Assembly (NCBI RefSeq): GCF_013349995.1
Contig: NZ_JABVXF010000008.1
Location: forward strand, 62,001-126,000
DNA: 64,000 nucleotides
Reading direction: 5' to 3'
Source of the DNA: Pseudoalteromonas sp. 0303
Lineage (GTDB): Bacteria > Pseudomonadota > Gammaproteobacteria > Enterobacterales > Alteromonadaceae
The position numbers were made by a program, and so were the translations under genes. The stretch's first letter is position 1. Every line of letters begins with the position of its first letter. The notes beneath the pieces were generated by a model, which worked only from the letters and a program-made list of their open reading frames with translations, had not been told where the DNA came from and did not search any database. Below, in pieces: positions 7,986 through 17,742 of the stretch.

Positions 7986-8903
7986 ATGCTGAATTACTCT
8001 CAAATGCCATTGGATCGTGCATCAAATCGCCGTAAAGATCCAAAGTGGTTAAAGGCTCAAATGAATTCTCAGAGTCGCTGGTTATTGGTCAATAACAATC
8101 AAAGTTTATTTGTTAAAGACAGCCCTGAAGTGTGTTATTTACGCTTATCTCAAGTGGATCATCTCGATTTATCAAAAAGCATTTTATTGGGTTTAGACGA
8201 CGATGATGTGGCTCATTTTACTTTAGATGTCAGCCATGTTCCAGATTCACTTATTGAGCCTATGCTTAATGGCGCTGAATTTGTAGATATTCGCAAGTTA
8301 GGCCCACAAGTTGAGTTAAAACAAGGTTCGATTGCTGCACTGGCAAGGGGCTTGTGTTTTTGGCACGCAACGCACCGATTTTGTGGCCGTTGTGGTCATG
8401 AAAATAACATGGTTGAAGCAGGGCATTCACGTTTATGTGAGAACCAAACTTGCCAGCATCAAACTTTTCCGCGAACCGATCCTGCGGTGATAATGATCGT
8501 TACTAAAACCTTTTCAGATGGGGTTGAGCGCTGCTTGCTAGGCCGTCAAGCAAGCTGGCCTGACGGTGTTTTTTCAACTCTTGCTGGTTTTGTTGACCCA
8601 GGTGAAACATTAGAGCAGGCCGTTGCCCGCGAAGTTATGGAAGAAGCTGGTGTTGCGGTGACAGATATTCAATATATCGCTTCACAGCCTTGGCCATTTC
8701 CATCATCAATTATGTTTGGCTTTATGGCCACAGCAGTTTCAGAAGATATTCAAGTAGATAAAGACGAGTTAGACGATGCAAGATGGTTTAGCCGTGCTGA
8801 ACTTAATGAATTTGGCCAATGGCATGAGCAGGGCAGTCATCTTAAACTAACCCGACAAGATTCTATTTCTCGATTTTTGGTTGAGCACTGGCGCAACCTG
8901 TAA
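7986..8903 (+). CDS. nudC: NAD+/NADH diphosphatase and NAD-RNA decapping enzyme NudC
   Basis: I start at ATG 7986 (MLNYSQMPLDRAS), which AAGGA at 7976-7980 precedes; the in-frame ATG at 7914 lies in the nagB terminator. This gives 305 residues. A four-cysteine zinc ribbon (CGRCGH...CENQTC) sits in the middle. The Nudix box GX5EX7REX2EEXG is complete (GFVDPGETLEQAVAREVMEE and on) and the NADH-pyrophosphatase signature SQPWPFPSS follows it. The family hydrolyses NAD(H) to NMN(H) and AMP and removes NAD caps from RNA. metC follows without a terminator, so the two may be co-transcribed. Confidence 0.95.
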   Translation: MLNYSQMPLDRASNRRKDPKWLKAQMNSQSRWLLVNNNQSLFVKDSPEVCYLRLSQVDHLDLSKSILLGLDDDDVAHFTLDVSHVPDSLIEPMLNGAEFVDIRKLGPQVELKQGSIAALARGLCFWHATHRFCGRCGHENNMVEAGHSRLCENQTCQHQTFPRTDPAVIMIVTKTFSDGVERCLLGRQASWPDGVFSTLAGFVDPGETLEQAVAREVMEEAGVAVTDIQYIASQPWPFPSSIMFGFMATAVSEDIQVDKDELDDARWFSRAELNEFGQWHEQGSHLKLTRQDSISRFLVEHWRNL

Positions 8904-8922
8904 AGCACAGCTTGGACAAATT

Positions 8923-10101
8923 ATGACAAAGACAAATAAAAATACCCAAATCGTCTCTGCAGGGCGTAAAAAAGCATATACACAAGGAGTTGTGAACCCT
9001 GTGGTGCAACGCGCATCAACAGTGGTATTCGACTCGGTGGCTGATTTAAAAGAAGCGGCTAAGAAACGAGGCGACAAAACGTTATTTTATGGCCGCCGCG
9101 GTACGACGACACATTTTGCTCTGCAAGAAGCGATTGCTGAACTTGAAGGCGGCGAAGGCTGTGCGCTATATCCATCAGGTGCGGCTGCAATAAGCAATGC
9201 GCTACTCTCGTTTGTAAAAACAGGCGATCATATTTTAATGGTGGATACCGCTTACGAGCCGACCCGTGATTTTTGCGACAAAATACTGGCTGGATTAGGC
9301 ATTGAAACAACCTATTACCCGCCGGGAATTGGCGCAGGAATTAGTGAGCTTATTAAAGATAACACTCGCGTATTGTTTTTAGAATCACCAGGTTCAATCA
9401 CTATGGAAGTGCAAGATGTGCCAGCCATGGTTGCTAAGGCTAATGAGCGCGGTGTAATGACCATGCTAGATAACACCTGGGGTAATGGTCTGCATTTTAG
9501 ACCGCTTGAGCATGGCGTTGATATTAGTATTCAAGCTGCAACAAAATACATCGTGGGTCACTCTGATGTGATGATGGGTGTGGCGGTAGCCAATAAAAAG
9601 TATTGGCCAACCCTTCGAGAAAATTCATACCTACTTGGTCAATGTACCTCTGCGGATGATGCCTATTTAGCACTACGTGGTCTGCGTACTATGGCTGTGC
9701 GTTTAAAACAGCATGAACAAGCCGCCATCGAAGTGGCTAAATGGCTAGAAACACACCCATTGGTTGATCATATTCGCCATCCGGCTTTTGCAACGTGCCC
9801 GGGTCATGAGTTCTTTAAACGAGATTTTGATGGCAGTAACGGCTTATTTTCATTTGTAATGAAGCAGGGTAATCAACAAGCGATTGATGCGTTTTTAGAC
9901 AGCCTCCACCATTTTAAAATGGGCTTTTCTTGGGGCGGTTATGAGAGCTTAGTCACGGCAAACCTCAGCATGAAAGGGCTTCGCTCTGAAACAGGTTGGT
10001 CGCAAGGTCCAGTAATAAGACTTCATATTGGTCTTGAAGATGTGGCTGATTTACTAGCCGACCTTGACCAAGCGCTTGCAGTGTACGAAAGCCACCTCTA
10101 G
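8923..10101 (+). CDS. metC: Cystathionine beta-lyase
   Basis: I chose ATG 8923 (MTKTNKNTQ) rather than the in-frame ATG at 8881, which overlaps nudC. This gives 392 residues, the normal MetC length. It is a PLP fold-type I Cys/Met-metabolism enzyme. It shows the substrate/PLP loop FYGRRGTTTH, the acidic residue before the cofactor in LDNTWGNG, and the PLP lysine in AATKYIVGHSD about residue 205. It cleaves cystathionine to homocysteine, pyruvate and ammonia in methionine synthesis. A strong terminator follows. I see no MetJ box upstream. Confidence 0.93.
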   Translation: MTKTNKNTQIVSAGRKKAYTQGVVNPVVQRASTVVFDSVADLKEAAKKRGDKTLFYGRRGTTTHFALQEAIAELEGGEGCALYPSGAAAISNALLSFVKTGDHILMVDTAYEPTRDFCDKILAGLGIETTYYPPGIGAGISELIKDNTRVLFLESPGSITMEVQDVPAMVAKANERGVMTMLDNTWGNGLHFRPLEHGVDISIQAATKYIVGHSDVMMGVAVANKKYWPTLRENSYLLGQCTSADDAYLALRGLRTMAVRLKQHEQAAIEVAKWLETHPLVDHIRHPAFATCPGHEFFKRDFDGSNGLFSFVMKQGNQQAIDAFLDSLHHFKMGFSWGGYESLVTANLSMKGLRSETGWSQGPVIRLHIGLEDVADLLADLDQALAVYESHL

Positions 10102-10126
10102 GTTAAAAGTTTATACTTTGTTACAT

Positions 10127-10153
10127 AAGACCCGCTTGTCGGGTCTTTTTTTT
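10127..10153 (+). terminator. Intrinsic terminator after metC
   Basis: AAGACCCG (10127-10134) pairs with CGGGTCTT (10140-10147), followed by an uninterrupted T-run. Confidence 0.88.
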
Positions 10154-10216
10154 CTGGTAATTCAAGCTGTTTCAACTTAGTGTAATTCTAATAATAAAAT
10201 TCATTAAGGATTATGA

Positions 10217-11035
10217 GTGACGCAGTTACATCCTAAACGACTTGCACAAATTGCCCAATTTGAGCTGGTACGACTATTTCTAACCAAACGTGGTTTGTTG
10301 GCGGTTGCCGCTTTTGCCATTTGTTGGCTACTTATTTTACGCTATCCCATTGCCCAATCTGTGACCTTGATTAGCTCACCTGATTTTGCCGATTTTGCTA
10401 GGCAAGCATTTGGCGCCATTGGCATCAGTAAATTACTTGATTGGCCTGAATCTGAACTGGCCGTTTATTGGCTGATTGCCTTATTTAGTTTTCCAAGTTT
10501 TTGTTTGTTTTTATGTAGTGATCAAACAGTGGGCGACAGACAGCGAGGTACGTTACGCTTTTTATCACTTAGAGCGACTCGTTCAGAAATTATTATTGGT
10601 CGCTTTTTAGGGCAGCTACTCATTTTAGCGGCATTGTTATTTGTTACCTTGATGGCAACGGTTGCAATGCTTGGCTATCGTGAGCCAAGTTTGCTGCTTT
10701 CAGGCTTATCGCGAAGCTTTATGTTGTTATTTTATTTGCTTGTTGCGGTTATGCCATTTATTGCCTTGATGAGCTTTTTGAATACGTTTGCCCGTTCATC
10801 GCGTCTTGCATTTGTATTGGCTATTTTGTTCTTTGCTGGCGGTAATATTGTGATTGGCTTACTGACGTGGCAATGGCCTGCATTTGAGGTTTTAAATTAC
10901 ATATTTCCCGGCTATCAACTTGATTTAATGGCAGGTCAACGTGCCGGCGTCACACTGGCTCTAGGTTTACCACTTTTACAAACGGCAGTGTTACTGCTTG
11001 CTGGAGATCGAATTTTTGCAAGGAGCTCATTATGA
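10217..11035 (+). CDS. ABC-2 type transporter permease
   Basis: A 272-residue permease with about six membrane segments and a cytoplasmic loop containing DRQRGTLRFLSLRATRSEIIIGR, typical of ABC-2/NosY-like subunits. The start is GTG 10217, preceded by AAGGA (10206-10210). The nearby ATG at 10213 is out of frame and runs into a stop after seven codons. The last bases overlap the ATPase gene (ATGA). With the following two genes it forms a compact export operon; the substrate cannot be told from sequence. Confidence 0.85.
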   Translation: MTQLHPKRLAQIAQFELVRLFLTKRGLLAVAAFAICWLLILRYPIAQSVTLISSPDFADFARQAFGAIGISKLLDWPESELAVYWLIALFSFPSFCLFLCSDQTVGDRQRGTLRFLSLRATRSEIIIGRFLGQLLILAALLFVTLMATVAMLGYREPSLLLSGLSRSFMLLFYLLVAVMPFIALMSFLNTFARSSRLAFVLAILFFAGGNIVIGLLTWQWPAFEVLNYIFPGYQLDLMAGQRAGVTLALGLPLLQTAVLLLAGDRIFARSSL

Positions 11036-11940
11036 CCGTTTTAATTCAAGCACAAGGCTTGTCAAAAAACTACGGGGCTAAACGAGCGCTCGATAACGTT
11101 AGCTTTGAAATAAAGAAAGGAGCGCCGGTAGCGCTAGTTGGCCCAAATGGGGCGGGTAAAACAACGTTATTCAGTTTGTTATGTGGTTATATTTTACCAA
11201 GTTCAGGAAAATTATCGGTCATGGGGCATACCCCAGGTAATGCGGCGTTATTCGGTAAGCTAACCGCGTTACCGCAAGATGCCCAGCTTGATCCTCGTTT
11301 TAGTATTGCGCATCAACTTAACTTTTATGGTCAATTACAAGGGCTCAGTGGTGCGGTTCGTAAAAAAGAAACGGCTCGTGTTTTAGAGCTCGTTGGTTTG
11401 TCAGAAGTGGCTAAGCAGCGACCGGATGACCTTTCTCATGGTATGCGTAAGCGAGTGACGATTGCACAGGCATTAATTGGTTCACCTGAAATAGTGATGC
11501 TTGATGAAGCAACTGCAGGCCTTGATCCAATTCATGCTCGTGAGGTAAGGGAGCTGGTAAGTTCTTTAAGTAACGAAGCAACATTTATCTTAAGCTCCCA
11601 TGACTTAACTGAGCTTGAGCGATTATGCTCTGGGGTTTTACACCTCGATAAAGGGGTGTTAAGTGAGCATCAAGCCCGTTCTAGCACGCAGGATAATAAA
11701 CACTTTATTACACTGCAGTTAAATCAACACTATGATGATGTAGAAGCAAAGCTTGCTGGCCTTGCCCACGTACATCATGTTTATATGAGCCAAGCAAAAG
11801 AATATGTGATCGAGTTTGAAAAAAACGCTGAGCCTTTTGATATCAATCTTCTACACTTTTGTTATCAACAAGGTTGGCAGTATCGTCAACTGGTAAATGG
11901 TCACACACTCGAAAATCAAATTTTTCATAAGGAGAGCTAA
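11032..11940 (+). CDS. ABC transporter ATP-binding protein
   Basis: A 302-residue ATPase with Walker A GPNGAGKTT about residue 39, signature LSHGMRKR about residue 133 and Walker B IVMLDEATAGLD. The signature has SHGM where SGGQ is usual, a substitution common in the NosF/CcmA-like branch. About 90 residues follow the nucleotide-binding domain, again as in NosF-like proteins. It overlaps the permease gene by four bases. The PH-domain gene starts two bases after its stop, using the AAGGAG inside the end of this gene as its ribosome-binding site. Confidence 0.9.
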   Translation: MTVLIQAQGLSKNYGAKRALDNVSFEIKKGAPVALVGPNGAGKTTLFSLLCGYILPSSGKLSVMGHTPGNAALFGKLTALPQDAQLDPRFSIAHQLNFYGQLQGLSGAVRKKETARVLELVGLSEVAKQRPDDLSHGMRKRVTIAQALIGSPEIVMLDEATAGLDPIHAREVRELVSSLSNEATFILSSHDLTELERLCSGVLHLDKGVLSEHQARSSTQDNKHFITLQLNQHYDDVEAKLAGLAHVHHVYMSQAKEYVIEFEKNAEPFDINLLHFCYQQGWQYRQLVNGHTLENQIFHKES

Positions 11941-11942
11941 TT

Positions 11943-12317
11943 ATGGGTTTATTAAGCGGATTAATGGGTAACGCAAGTGAAGTCGATAATGATGATTTAG
12001 AAGAGCTGCTTGCCAATACGCTGATTGATGGTGAAGCAGTACAAAAAGCCTATAAAGTCATTCGTGATATGTTCATCTTTACCAATAAAAGATTAATTAT
12101 TATTGATAAACAAGGTGTTACTGGCTCTAAAGTTGAAATGCTGAGCATTGCTTACTCAAAAATCACCAAGTTTAGTAAAGAAAGTGCCGGGCATTTTGAT
12201 CTAGATGCTGAACTGAAAATTTGGGTTGGATCAGATCCAACGCCAATCAGCAAAGACTTTAAAGCAGGAGATAACATTAATGAGGTTTATAGAATTATAA
12301 GCGAGTTTGCTTTATAA
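11943..12317 (+). CDS. Bacterial PH-domain protein (bPH_1/DUF1696-like)
   Basis: A 124-residue protein without signal peptide or membrane segment. The pattern VIRDMFIFTNKRLIIIDKQGVTG and the final YRIISEFAL are typical of the small bacterial PH domains that occur as single-domain proteins. The function of the family is unknown. Tight spacing behind the ABC ATPase (two bases) says it is co-translated with the transporter, but a functional link is only inferred. Confidence 0.8.
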   Translation: MGLLSGLMGNASEVDNDDLEELLANTLIDGEAVQKAYKVIRDMFIFTNKRLIIIDKQGVTGSKVEMLSIAYSKITKFSKESAGHFDLDAELKIWVGSDPTPISKDFKAGDNINEVYRIISEFAL

Positions 12318-12344
12318 GGTACTGACAAGCTTCATTTTTTCACT

Positions 12345-12387
12345 AAAAGTTGGTTTAGAGACGCAAGTTTCGGCCAACTTTTTCTTT
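12345..12387 (+). terminator. Probable terminator after the PH-domain gene
   Basis: AAAAGTTGG (12345-12353) pairs with CCAACTTTT (12374-12382), loop about 20 nt, followed by TTCTTT. The long loop makes it less certain than its neighbours. Confidence 0.6.
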
Positions 12388-12537
12388 ACATTTGCCGACA
12401 CTTTATTACAATTAATCAAGTAAAAACAAATGCTTAGTTAAGTTTCCATTCAGTTTTCTCACGTTAGCATGTGCCCAACTTAGCCATCAGGCTAGTTTTC
12501 AACAGCAATGAAACAATGTTAATAGGGAAATCTGTTT

Positions 12538-13326
12538 ATGAAAAAGTTAGCAGTTATTATTTCGAGTATGCTTCTGTCAACTGCCGCGACTGCTGCGGAT
12601 AGTTACCAATCAATCAGCCATTTAGGGTACATGGACACCGATGGCAACGACACAGTAAGTGTTGATTCAACGTATTACTTCGCGCCAAAGAAAACAATGG
12701 GTCCATACGACCAGTTTGAATACATCAACAGAACAACCAACGTGTTTGGTTCGTACGCAGATGATGACTTTGGTGATGTAACTAACATCGGTGGTGAATA
12801 CTTCGTACAAGATTTTGTATTTGGTGCGGGTTACAGCAACTACGATTACGGTTCAGATACTGATTTATTCAATGTGTCTGCAGGTTACTTCTTTAATCCT
12901 AACCTTCTTCTTAAAGCGACATTTATCGACGTAGAAGACGGTGATAACACTGTAATGTTCGACCTTAAGTACAATCACCAGCTTAACAGCACTGATTACT
13001 TAGGTTTCACATTCACAGCTGACGATGAGTTTGATTACCGTGCAGTAAATGCAAAATACTTCATGGATCTTCAACAAGGTAACTACCTAACAATTGAAGG
13101 TACAATCTCAGATACAGACGATAGCGGTAGCTCTTGGGAACTAGGTTCAAACTACTACTTCTCTAAAGCAACGTCAGCATTTATAACGTTTAACAAAGAA
13201 GATGACTACAGCTTTGGTGCACAGCACTTCTTTAACAAAAACGTTGGCTTAAAAGCAGGTTATGCAAACAACTGGGATGACTCAGACTACGATGCATACT
13301 TTGCAAACGTAAGCTTACAGTTTTAA
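12538..13326 (+). CDS. Putative outer-membrane porin/beta-barrel protein
   Basis: A 262-residue protein with a clear Sec signal peptide (MKKLAVIISSMLLSTAATAA, cleavage before DSYQ). The rest alternates polar and aromatic residues with many Asp and Tyr, and ends in a beta-strand closing on phenylalanine (NVSLQF), the outer-membrane assembly signal. The strongly acidic composition resembles the short 'putative porin' proteins of Alteromonadales. Substrate unknown. AGGGAAA lies 11 bases before the ATG, and a terminator follows immediately. Confidence 0.8.
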   Translation: MKKLAVIISSMLLSTAATAADSYQSISHLGYMDTDGNDTVSVDSTYYFAPKKTMGPYDQFEYINRTTNVFGSYADDDFGDVTNIGGEYFVQDFVFGAGYSNYDYGSDTDLFNVSAGYFFNPNLLLKATFIDVEDGDNTVMFDLKYNHQLNSTDYLGFTFTADDEFDYRAVNAKYFMDLQQGNYLTIEGTISDTDDSGSSWELGSNYYFSKATSAFITFNKEDDYSFGAQHFFNKNVGLKAGYANNWDDSDYDAYFANVSLQF

Positions 13327-13345
13327 TCATTAATTTGATGACATA

Positions 13346-13374
13346 AAAAAGCCCGCATTATGCGGGCTTTTTCG
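13346..13374. terminator. Terminator between the porin and M2 peptidase genes
   Basis: GCCCGCA (13351-13357) pairs with TGCGGGC (13361-13367), with an A-run before and a T-run after. It can act for both convergent genes. Confidence 0.9.
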
Positions 13375-13383
13375 TTTTTATCA

Positions 13384-15235
13384 TTACCAACCGCACTGGC
13401 GGCCTTCATTTTGCTCATCAAGGTATTTTTGTAACGGTGCAAAGTAATCTAAGATTGCTGTCGCATCCATTTCTTCTTTACCAGTGATCGTCGCAAGAGC
13501 TTCTTGCCATGGGCGGCTTGAGCCCATTTCTAACATTGCATTTAGTTTTTGACCCGCCTCAGCAGAGTTGTAAACTGAGCAGCGGTGAATCGCTTCTTCG
13601 TTACCGGCAATTTCACATAAACTTCTGTGGAAGTCGAATTGTAAAATGTGCGCTAAGAAATAACGTGTGTAAGGCGTGTTGCCTGGTACGTGATACTTGG
13701 CACCTGGATCAAAGTCTGCTTCGCTACGTGCGATAGGCGCTTGTACACCTTGGTATTTTTCACGTAATTCCCACCACGCTTTGTTGTAGTTCTCTGGTGT
13801 TACTTCACCTGAGAAAACCTTTCCAGCGCCATTGGTCTACCAATAAACCAAATGGAATAAATGCTACTTTGTCTAATGCCATTTTCATTAACAGGCCAAT
13901 ATCTTTTGACTCATCAGGCACCTCATCTAATAAACCAATTTCTTTTAAATAACCTGGCGTTACAGAAAGAGCAATGGTGTCACCAATCGCTTCGTGGAAA
14001 CCATCGTTCGCACTTTCTTGATAATAAATAGGCTGCGTGTTGTACGCGCGTTGATAGAAGTTATGGCCTAACTCATGGTGAATAACAGAGAATTCTTCAC
14101 CTGTGCGTTGAATACACATCTTAATACGTAGGTCGTCTTTGCTATCAATATTCCAAGCTGACGCATGGCACTGTACGTCACGATCTTGAGGTTTAGTGAA
14201 TAGTGAGCGCTCATAGAAAGTATCTGGCAATGGCGCAAAACCCATTGAGGTGAAGAACTTCTCAGCGCCACGTACCATTTTAAGTTCGTCGTAATCGTGC
14301 TCAGCTAATAGTTCTGTTACGTCATAACCAGGATCGGCATTTTCTGGTGCAACAACATCGTAAATGTTACCCCACGTTTGTGCCCACATATTACCTAAAA
14401 GGTGTGCAGGGATAGGCTGGTCTTGTGGTACTTTATCTTCGCCATATTTTTCACCTAGCTTGGCACGAACATGACAATGTAATGAATCATAAAGCGGTTT
14501 AACTTGGCCCCATATACGGTCGAGTTCTTTTGCAAAATCATCGGCTGGCATGTCGTATTTACTACGCCACATAGCACCTGTATCTGCATAACCTAGCTCT
14601 TTTGCACCTTCATTGGTGAGGGCAACTTGTTGCTCATAAAGCGGGCGCATAGGTTTTGAAACTTGACGCCAACCTTGCCATAAATCAAGCAATTCATTGT
14701 AATCACGGCTCGTTGCCATTTTAGCGGTCATGTCGCCAAGGCTTAAACAGCTACCATCTTCTTTACAGTATTTACCTTTACCATAAATACCCCCTAGCTC
14801 AGCCACTAATTGTGAGAGCTTAGCTGTTTTTTCAGCATCTTGTGGTGCAGGTAAGGTAAGCGCTAGTTTAAGTTTATCGAGTTTACGACGCGCATCGTAA
14901 TCTAGCTCTAAACTATCGAATTTTGCAGCTTCATTAGCAAGGCGAACAACGGCTTCGGTCATCTTGCGATTTACTTCAGCAGATAGTTCCGCAGTATCAT
15001 GGGTAATGAAGTTGGCATAAATCCACTCAGCACGGCTTGCTTCTAAATAAAGCGCGCTTAATTCTTTTTCAGTATCGGCGATAAATTTAGCGGCATCTTG
15101 TGCTGTTACTTGGCTTGCTTTGACTTCAGCAGTCGTTGTTTTATTGCTCGTAGCGTCATCATTACAGCCTGTAAGTGCTAGTGCACTTGCGACCATAAGC
15201 GCGCTGATGCTGAGCTTAAATGGAGTCTTTTTCAT
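13384..15235 (-). pseudogene. M2 family (angiotensin-converting-enzyme-like) zinc peptidase, interrupted by a single-base frameshift
   Basis: The first 476 codons (15235 down to 13805) encode a lipoprotein-type signal (lipobox LTGC, Cys24), the zinc motif HHELGHNF and the downstream glutamate motif HEAIGD, all normal for bacterial M2 dipeptidyl carboxypeptidases. After VDQWRWK the frame changes to GFLR and stops. Dropping one base near 13818-13823 restores the expected [16 protein letters not shown]. It then continues stop-free for about 145 codons to the TAA at 13384-13386, giving some 616 residues, the family length. The catalytic residues precede the shift, but the conserved C-terminal helices are lost. 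The downstream frame is undamaged, so this is either a very recent mutation or a sequencing/assembly error. Confidence 0.85.
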
Positions 15236-15403
15236 AACGTTCCCTAGAAGTTTATTGTTATTTATTGCCCATGCATAATAGCAGTGTCTTAGTAAACAAC
15301 AAACTGCATCGGTAAAAACAACCTAAGTAAGAGCTGCTTACGTTGTATTTATGGCACGATCAGTCATACTTGAACCAGTTAAATAAAATAAAAGGATTGC
15401 ACA

Positions 15404-17683
15404 ATGACGACCGTAATCATTCTGTTACTGGTTGCTGTGATTGTAATTTTTGCTGTGAAAGACATTCGCATCAATCTTGTCACACGACCTACGTTTAGTA
15501 TGTTTAAAAAAGTTTTGCCGCCGTTATCGCAAACAGAACGTGAAGCTATGGAAGCAGGTGATGTTTGGTGGGATGGTGAATTATTCAGTGGTAACCCAGA
15601 TTGGCAAAAACTGCATCGTTTTCCTAAACCTGAACTTAGCGAAAAAGAACGCGCATTTATGGGCGAGCAAGTCGAAACCTTGTTAGCCATGCTTGATGAT
15701 TATCAAATTGTGCAAAAAGATAAAGACCTACCAAAAGAAGTGTGGGACTACCTAAAAAAAGAAGGTTTTTTTGCGTTAATCATTCCTGAAAAATTTGGTG
15801 GTCGCGAGTTTTCGGCGATTGCAAATTCAACCATCGTATCGAAAATTGCCACTAAGAGCTTAACCGCTGCGGTCACCGTAATGGTGCCCAATAGCTTAGG
15901 TCCAGGTGAATTACTTCTTCATTATGGTACTACCGAGCAACAAGAGCGTTGGTTACCAAGCCTAGCTAAGGGTGATGATGTGCCTTGTTTTGCATTAACG
16001 GGTCCAGAGGCAGGCTCTGATGCAGGCAGTATTCCTGATACAGGGGTGGTTTGTAAGGGCATGCATAATGGTGAAGAAGTGATTGGTTTAAAACTTAACT
16101 GGTCAAAACGTTATATCACCCTTGCGCCAATTGCCACAGTGCTGGGTCTTGCATTTAAAATGTACGATCCTGAGGGCTTATTAGGAGATAAAAAAGAGCT
16201 TGGCATTACGTGTGCGCTTATTCCAACTGATCACGAAGGTGTACAAACAGGTGAGCGTCATTATCCGTTAAACATGGCATTTATGAATGGCACAACATAC
16301 GGTAAAGATGTGTTTATTCCGCTTGATTGGATCATCGGTGGTGAAAAGGGCGCTGGTCGAGGCTGGCGTATGTTAGTTGAATGTTTAAGTGCTGGCCGCG
16401 GTATTTCGTTACCGGCACTTAGTACGGCAACAGGTCACTTGGCTTCAAGAATGACATCAGCCTATGCAACCGTACGCCAACAATTTGGTGTGTCGATTGG
16501 CCAATTTGAGGGTGTCCAAGAGGCATTGGCACGTATTGGTGGATTAACTTACACCTTAGAATCAGCAAGGCTAATGACCGCAGGGGCGATTGACTTAAAA
16601 TTGAGTCCGTCTGTGGTTACCGCTATAGCTAAGTACCATATGACTGAAATGGGTCGTACAGTAATGAATGATGCTATGGACATTCATTCTGGTAAAGGTA
16701 TTCAAGTCGGGCCAAATAACTATTTAGCCCATGGCTATATGGGGATCCCGGTATCGATTACCGTTGAAGGTGCAAATATTCTTACTCGTAATTTGATGAT
16801 CTTTGGTCAAGGCGCTACTCGCTGTCATCCGTTTGTTTTAAAAGAAATGGAAGCAGCAGCAATGGAAGACCATGATGTTGCCTTAAAAGAATTTGACTCA
16901 TTACTACTGCAACATATTTTATTTGCTGGCAGTAATGCAGGTATGGCATTTGTGCACGGTTTAACACGCAGTTACTTCGCTAAAGCCCCTGTATGTGGCG
17001 CAACCACGGTTTACTACAAACAGTTAAGCCGCATGAGTCGTGGTTTAGCATTTTGTACTGATGTTGCGATGCTAGTATTAGGTGGTGAGTTAAAACGCAA
17101 AGAGATGATTTCGGCACGTTTAGGTGATGTGCTTAGCCACTTGTATCTTGCTTCATGTGTACTGAAACGCTACGAAGATGAAGGGCGTCAGCAAGCTGAC
17201 CTACCATTTGTGCAATATGCCGTTGAGCATTCGTTATTCTGCATTGGTCAGGCATTCGACGGCTTCTTTAAAAACTTCTCTAATCCTGTAATTAATTTCT
17301 TACTGAAACGTATTGTGTTCCCACTAGGTAATCATTACCACCGTCCAAGTGATGAGTTAGCCCAAACAATGTGTGAGCACATGAGCAAACCTGGGGTCTT
17401 TAGAGACAGATTAACCCACCTTTGTTATGTCGATGAAAATGCAGGGACTGGTGTAATGGAAAATGCCTTTTTAGCCATGATTGATACCCATGAAGACTTT
17501 AAGCAGCTTCGTAAATGGCAAAAAGAAGGCACTATTGCCAAAAACCTTGAACTTGAGGGAGCAATTGCCGCAGCAGCAGAGAAAAACTTGATAAACGCAA
17601 CCGTTGCAGAGCGCATGAATCAAGCCAATGAGCTACGTAAACAAGCGATAGCAGTTGATAACTTTGCACCCGGCGAGCTGTAA
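15404..17683 (+). CDS. fadE: Acyl-CoA dehydrogenase FadE
   Basis: A 759-residue enzyme for the first step of fatty-acid beta-oxidation. An N-terminal hydrophobic segment (residues 2-20) is followed by a conserved leader (WWDGELFSGNPDW) found only in FadE-type enzymes. The acyl-CoA dehydrogenase core follows, with CFALTGPEAGSDAG, the adenine/FAD region QFGVSIGQFEGVQEA and HSGKGIQVG, then the DUF1974 C-terminal region. It is shorter than E. coli FadE (814), mainly because only one N-terminal hydrophobic segment is present. AAAGGA lies a few bases before the ATG. It is monocistronic: divergent from the M2 peptidase gene and ended by a terminator. I could not confidently place a FadR or PsrA site. 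Confidence 0.93.
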   Translation: MTTVIILLLVAVIVIFAVKDIRINLVTRPTFSMFKKVLPPLSQTEREAMEAGDVWWDGELFSGNPDWQKLHRFPKPELSEKERAFMGEQVETLLAMLDDYQIVQKDKDLPKEVWDYLKKEGFFALIIPEKFGGREFSAIANSTIVSKIATKSLTAAVTVMVPNSLGPGELLLHYGTTEQQERWLPSLAKGDDVPCFALTGPEAGSDAGSIPDTGVVCKGMHNGEEVIGLKLNWSKRYITLAPIATVLGLAFKMYDPEGLLGDKKELGITCALIPTDHEGVQTGERHYPLNMAFMNGTTYGKDVFIPLDWIIGGEKGAGRGWRMLVECLSAGRGISLPALSTATGHLASRMTSAYATVRQQFGVSIGQFEGVQEALARIGGLTYTLESARLMTAGAIDLKLSPSVVTAIAKYHMTEMGRTVMNDAMDIHSGKGIQVGPNNYLAHGYMGIPVSITVEGANILTRNLMIFGQGATRCHPFVLKEMEAAAMEDHDVALKEFDSLLLQHILFAGSNAGMAFVHGLTRSYFAKAPVCGATTVYYKQLSRMSRGLAFCTDVAMLVLGGELKRKEMISARLGDVLSHLYLASCVLKRYEDEGRQQADLPFVQYAVEHSLFCIGQAFDGFFKNFSNPVINFLLKRIVFPLGNHYHRPSDELAQTMCEHMSKPGVFRDRLTHLCYVDENAGTGVMENAFLAMIDTHEDFKQLRKWQKEGTIAKNLELEGAIAAAAEKNLINATVAERMNQANELRKQAIAVDNFAPGEL

Positions 17684-17707
17684 CTTTTTGTAAAGTATAA
17701 ATAAACT

Positions 17708-17734
17708 AAGCCTTGCATTTGCGAGGCTTTTTTA
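17708..17734. terminator. Terminator between fadE and the convergent GGDEF-EAL gene
   Basis: AAGCCTtGC pairs with GCgAGGCTT around the loop ATTT, followed by six T residues. Confidence 0.85.
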
Positions 17735-17742
17735 TATTAGCT

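Noticed and set aside
13509..13736. Plus-strand ORF of 75 residues
   Set aside because: It is antisense to the conserved C-terminal part of the frameshifted M2 peptidase, whose minus-strand translation is clearly the real one.
13805..13824. Programmed +1 frameshift at AGG-TGA in the M2 peptidase gene
   Set aside because: A shift at the stop would yield GFLR-EVTPEN and lose the conserved VFSG, whereas removing one base a few codons earlier restores the full family sequence. An indel or read error is simpler.
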